Positions 6,601-7,737 of a DNA stretch of 7,737 nt are shown piece by piece. Position 1 is the stretch's first letter. The number at the start of each line of letters is the position of its first letter. Where the stretch lies: positions 1 to 7,737 of the forward strand of contig JAJYOO010000098.1 of the NCBI GenBank assembly GCA_021796155.1, written 5' to 3'. Made by a program: the position numbers and the translations under genes. Origin of the DNA: Chloroflexota bacterium. GTDB lineage: Bacteria > Chloroflexota > Anaerolineae > Anaerolineales > Villigracilaceae. Under the pieces are notes generated by a model. It saw only the letters and a program-made list of their open reading frames with translations. It was not told where the DNA came from and ran no database searches.

Positions 6601-7541
6601 AACTGGCGCGCGCGTGGATTGTGGATCAGGCCTGGAAAGAGTCCGGACAAAAAGCCTGGGAGTGGATTAAAGGACAGGAATACGATCCTGAGTCGATCCA
6701 GGATGATGATGAAGTCCGCCGCCTGTATTTAGAGTCGTGGCTTGGCAAGCGCAAGTACGATGTCTACAGTTTGAACGATGTAGATTATGCGCGTCATGCA
6801 GCCGCACGCGAATGGATGCATGATAAAGAATATGATGCGAAATTGATCTTAGCTCCGTTGGACGAGGAAGTAGCGCGTCGTGACCCCGGGTCGGATCAGG
6901 CTGCGATTCAGGCCTGCCTGCGGCTTTGGATGGAGAGCCTCGGCTACACCAAACGCGTTGCTGATGCGAATCTGATGGCCGCCGCACAGGATGTAACGCG
7001 CGAAACCGCGATTCCCATGCCGATCCTCGGCAAACAAATCCTGCGTGACGGTAAGACCGGTCAATCTTACGACCAGCCTGTCACCGTTGGTGTGATGACG
7101 ATCCTGAAGTTGCATCACCTCGTTGAGGACAAAGTCCACGCGCGTTCGACCGGCCCATACAGTTTGGTAACTCAACAGCCTCTCGGTGGTAAAGCGCAAT
7201 TCGGTGGTCAACGCTTCGGTGAAATGGAAGTATGGGCGCTTGAAGCTTATGGCGCGGCTTATACATTACAGGAAATGCTGACTGTTAAGTCTGACGATGT
7301 TCAAGGCCGCGTGAATACATACGAAGCCATTGTCAAAGGCGAGCCAATTGAAGAGCCGAGCATCCCAGCGTCGTTCCGGGTGTTAGTAAAAGAGCTTCAA
7401 TCCCTTGGCTTGGCTGTTGAAGCAGTCAACGAAGGCGGAGAGGTTGTCAAGTTTGGAAAGGATGAAGAAAAGAGTCATCCTCCAAAACTTTCCACTGGCT
7501 TGATGGAGCTTGGCACTGAAAGCGGAGATGGAAAGAAATAG
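3636..7541 (+). CDS. rpoB: RNA polymerase beta subunit (RpoB)
   Basis: RpoB forms, with the beta' subunit, the catalytic core of RNA polymerase. Family landmarks, numbered from ATG 3636 (1301 aa): [18 protein letters not shown] at the N-terminus; the rifampicin region [20 protein letters not shown] to LSALGPGG (about 405-436); [14 protein letters not shown]; the acidic pair in NFEDAI (Glu758, Asp759; E. coli 813/814); [12 protein letters not shown] (Lys910 and Lys918; E. coli Lys1065/1073); [18 protein letters not shown] (His1168; E. coli His1237); and the C-terminal [14 protein letters not shown]. It should therefore be fully active. It is longer than compact beta subunits (1119 aa in Thermus, about 1170 in mycobacteria) mainly because of two inserts, at residues 495-554 and 994-1135. 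It has Thr429 where E. coli has Arg529. The C-terminus adds a charged tail of about 25 residues after the conserved end. It has its own promoter and is followed by rpsL, not rpoC. An annotation starting at ATG 3630 would add two residues. Confidence 0.99.
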   Translation: MASTLPRKNYARIPVKLDLPNLIDIQLDSFERLKAEGLGDLFHEVSPIESYNKGMKLFFPSRSPESKQWGLKYWFGEPKHSIEECVERDLTYASPLYVSVLLAGPDVPEPIKQDIFLGDFPEMTDKGTFIINGTERVVVSQLIRSPGVYFEAPTDRATGRPLAMAKLIPDRGAWMEFETRKSDYIILKFNRKRTVPITVFLRALAAVGDGIKDSPLKTGSDEEILAIFQDVDNNPDRMFITSTLKQEPEWDLSGGLTIAEAALIEFFRKMRPGDPATLENAKQFLEEQLFDQRHYDLERVGRYKLNQKLDLNIPIPHRTVTKNDVIRLIRRMIQINNGVEPPDDIDHLGNRRVKTVGELIQNKLRIGLRRMERVIKERMSIRDQEQLSPVTLVNIRPVVAALREFFGSSQLSQFMDQTNPLAELRHKRTLSALGPGGLRRERAGFDVRDVHHSHYGRICPIETPEGPNIGLIGRLASFSRVNEYGFIETPYRKVFKTLPADDERLVGRTLREAVTDPKTEEKLAKSGEAVDARLAKRLAKIGNEVPIVPFVSDQVDYLSADAEDKFVIAQANAPLTESNEFIRERISCRYHSGFLFTNPEQVDYMDVAPHQVVGISAALIPFLEHDDANRALMGSNMQAQAVPLVRPEIPLVSTGMERAAALDSGQVVVAEENGEVVSVTGSKIVVKERKGGLHTYQLRKYQRSNQSTCIDQRPSVVKGQIIKKGDIIADSSSTESGQLALGQNVVVAFLSWEGGNFEDAILLSERLVQDDRFTSVHIEKYEVEARDTKLGPEEITRDIPNVGEDAIKDLDENGIIRIGAEVGPNDILVGKITPKGEKELTPEERLLRAIFGEKSRDVKDTSLRMPHGERGKVVDVKVFTREDNADLSAGVDMMVRVSVAQRRKITAGDKMAGRHGNKGVVSKVVPVEDMPFLEDGTPVDIILNPLGVPGRMNIGQVLEVHLGWAAKRLGFRALTPVFDGASEEQIEAELARAWIVDQAWKESGQKAWEWIKGQEYDPESIQDDDEVRRLYLESWLGKRKYDVYSLNDVDYARHAAAREWMHDKEYDAKLILAPLDEEVARRDPGSDQAAIQACLRLWMESLGYTKRVADANLMAAAQDVTRETAIPMPILGKQILRDGKTGQSYDQPVTVGVMTILKLHHLVEDKVHARSTGPYSLVTQQPLGGKAQFGGQRFGEMEVWALEAYGAAYTLQEMLTVKSDDVQGRVNTYEAIVKGEPIEEPSIPASFRVLVKELQSLGLAVEAVNEGGEVVKFGKDEEKSHPPKLSTGLMELGTESGDGKK
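5118..5297 (+). other. RpoB insert 1: charged segment after the rifampicin region
   Basis: Between TPYRKV and [10 protein letters not shown] (residues 495-554) there are about 60 residues where Thermus and E. coli RpoB have about 8. The segment is rich in Lys, Glu, Arg and Ala (for example [15 protein letters not shown]) and looks helical. The frame is intact and the flanks are conserved, so it is an in-frame insert, not an error. Its role is unknown. The comparison uses remembered sequences. Confidence 0.7.
6615..7040 (+). other. RpoB insert 2: about 140 residues with degenerate Trp/Tyr repeats
   Basis: The insert (residues 994-1135) lies between [19 protein letters not shown] and [18 protein letters not shown]. 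coli has about ten residues here and Thermus about fifty. It contains five units W-[ILM]-x4-[Y/W]: W994 (WIVDQAW), W1010 (WIKGQEYD), W1035 (WLGKRKYD), W1060 (WMHDKEYD) and W1098 (WMESLGYT). Spacings are 16, 25, 25 and 38 residues. The units look like short helical repeats. Their origin by internal duplication is inferred; the function is unknown. Confidence 0.75.
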
Positions 7542-7552
7542 TGGTTTTATTC

Positions 7553-7581
7553 TTGACTTGCGAATAACCGCATGTTAGAAT
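7553..7581 (+). promoter_or_regulatory. Housekeeping sigma factor promoter for rpsL
   Basis: TTGACT at 7553-7558 and TAGAAT at 7576-7581 have an exact 17-nt spacer; each box is one mismatch from consensus. Transcription should start near 7588, giving a leader of about 131 nt before the GTG at 7719. The -35 box starts only 11 nt after the rpoB stop, with no terminator between. Confidence 0.82.
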
Positions 7582-7600
7582 AATCCGCCGTCAATAATAA

Positions 7601-7621
7601 AGCGGGCAATTAATCCCCGCT
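7601..7621 (+). promoter_or_regulatory. Hairpin 1 in the rpsL leader
   Basis: AGCGGG (7601-7606) and CCCGCT (7616-7621) form a perfect 6-bp GC-rich stem with a 9-nt AT-rich loop, starting about 13 nt after the predicted transcription start. There is no U-tract after it, so it is not a terminator. It could be part of a regulatory leader structure or a binding site for a ribosomal protein. Confidence 0.5.
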
Positions 7622-7625
7622 CAAA

Positions 7626-7694
7626 ATGGCAGCTACAAATGAGGCCATCACTGTTGTATCAGATGGCCTCATTTCTTGCAAAAAGTCTTTGTGA
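7626..7694 (+). CDS. Possible 22-codon leader peptide across the rpsL attenuator hairpin
   Basis: An ATG at 7626 opens a frame of 22 codons ending in TGA at 7692-7694, 24 nt before the rpsL start. It begins MAATNEAITVV and ends CKKSL. It covers the whole 7637-7674 hairpin, so ribosomes translating it would open the stem. There is no recognisable ribosome site before it (upstream bases are CCCCGCTCAAA), and no run of regulatory codons. It may well be a chance frame. Confidence 0.2.
   Translation: MAATNEAITVVSDGLISCKKSL
7637..7677 (+). terminator. Terminator-like hairpin (possible attenuator) before rpsL
   Basis: AAATGAGGCCATC (7637-7649) and GATGGCCTCATTT (7662-7674) form a perfect 13-bp stem with a 12-nt loop. 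The GC core (GAGGCC/GGCCTC) is followed directly by ATTTCTT, a moderate U-tract. It lies within the transcript from the 7553-7581 promoter, upstream of rpsL, so it may act as an attenuator; it could also end read-through from rpoB. A weaker competing pairing exists: ATGGC at 7626-7630 with GCCAT at 7644-7648. Confidence 0.7.
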
Positions 7695-7718
7695 AAGAAT
7701 TTGTAATCGGAGGCGAAC

Positions 7719-7737
7719 GTGCCGACAGTCAATCAAA
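7719..7737 (+). CDS. rpsL: Start of the ribosomal protein S12 gene, cut by the window edge
   Basis: A GTG at 7719 has a strong ribosome site, GGAGG at 7709-7713, with 5 nt spacing. The six visible codons read MPTVNQ, which is the classic N-terminus of bacterial S12 (MPTINQLIRKGR in Bacillus, MATVNQLVRK in E. coli). S12 sits in the decoding centre of the 30S subunit and is the site of streptomycin resistance changes. The usual neighbourhood, rpoB-rpoC-rpsL-rpsG-fusA, supports the call, although rpoC is absent between. Only six residues are visible, so the identity rests on motif, ribosome site and context together. Confidence 0.8.

Noticed and set aside
1..7737. CRISPR array, tRNA/rRNA genes, insertion sequences
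   Set aside because: No regular short repeats with spacers, no cloverleaf or rRNA-like sequence in the short intergenic gaps, and no transposase-like frame.

Overview
The window looks like chromosomal DNA from a member of the Chloroflexota, most likely class Anaerolineae. This is inferred from remembered family features, not from a search. The clues are a secreted lipoprotein with a Thr/Pro-rich 'TPTRTPGPTPTR' linker, LysM and an M23 peptidase end; a DUF402 protein of the type ending in 'NWRPDPNW'; and an RpoB (beta subunit) with large inserts. All supported genes lie on the + strand. There are no RNA genes, mobile elements or CRISPR arrays.

Layout. Positions 1-225 hold the 3' end of a GH13 (alpha-amylase family) gene cut by the window edge. 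Next come a 74-residue YHS/TRASH-like Cys protein (230-454), a DUF402 phosphatase-like protein (438-1070, overlapping the previous gene), fdhD (1091-1870) and a LysM-M23 lipoprotein (1911-3491). Spacing is short (an overlap or 4-40 nt), so these five could share a transcript, although the functions do not form one pathway. A near-consensus promoter (TTGACT-17-TATAAT) with palindromes on both sides then drives rpoB (about 3636-7541). A second promoter of the same design lies just after rpoB. It starts a leader of about 130 nt with two hairpins, the second shaped like a terminator, before a GTG start reading MPTVNQ, which is the start of ribosomal protein S12 (rpsL). rpoC is not between rpoB and rpsL, which is unusual.

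Most notable observations: (1) a perfect 26-bp inverted match between positions 1-26 and 602-627, joining two unrelated coding regions; it is either a real inverted duplication or a chimeric join at a contig edge. (2) An RpoB insert of about 140 residues carrying a degenerate W-[ILM]-x4-[Y/W] repeat, with a 25-residue period in its centre. (3) A possible attenuator before rpsL, with a 22-codon ORF lying across its hairpin. (4) Thr at the rifampicin-contacting position equivalent to E. coli Arg529. (5) An FdhD lacking the second Cys of the E. coli CxxC motif. I see no clear new multi-gene system; the strongest candidates for something undescribed are the RpoB repeat insert and the rpsL leader.
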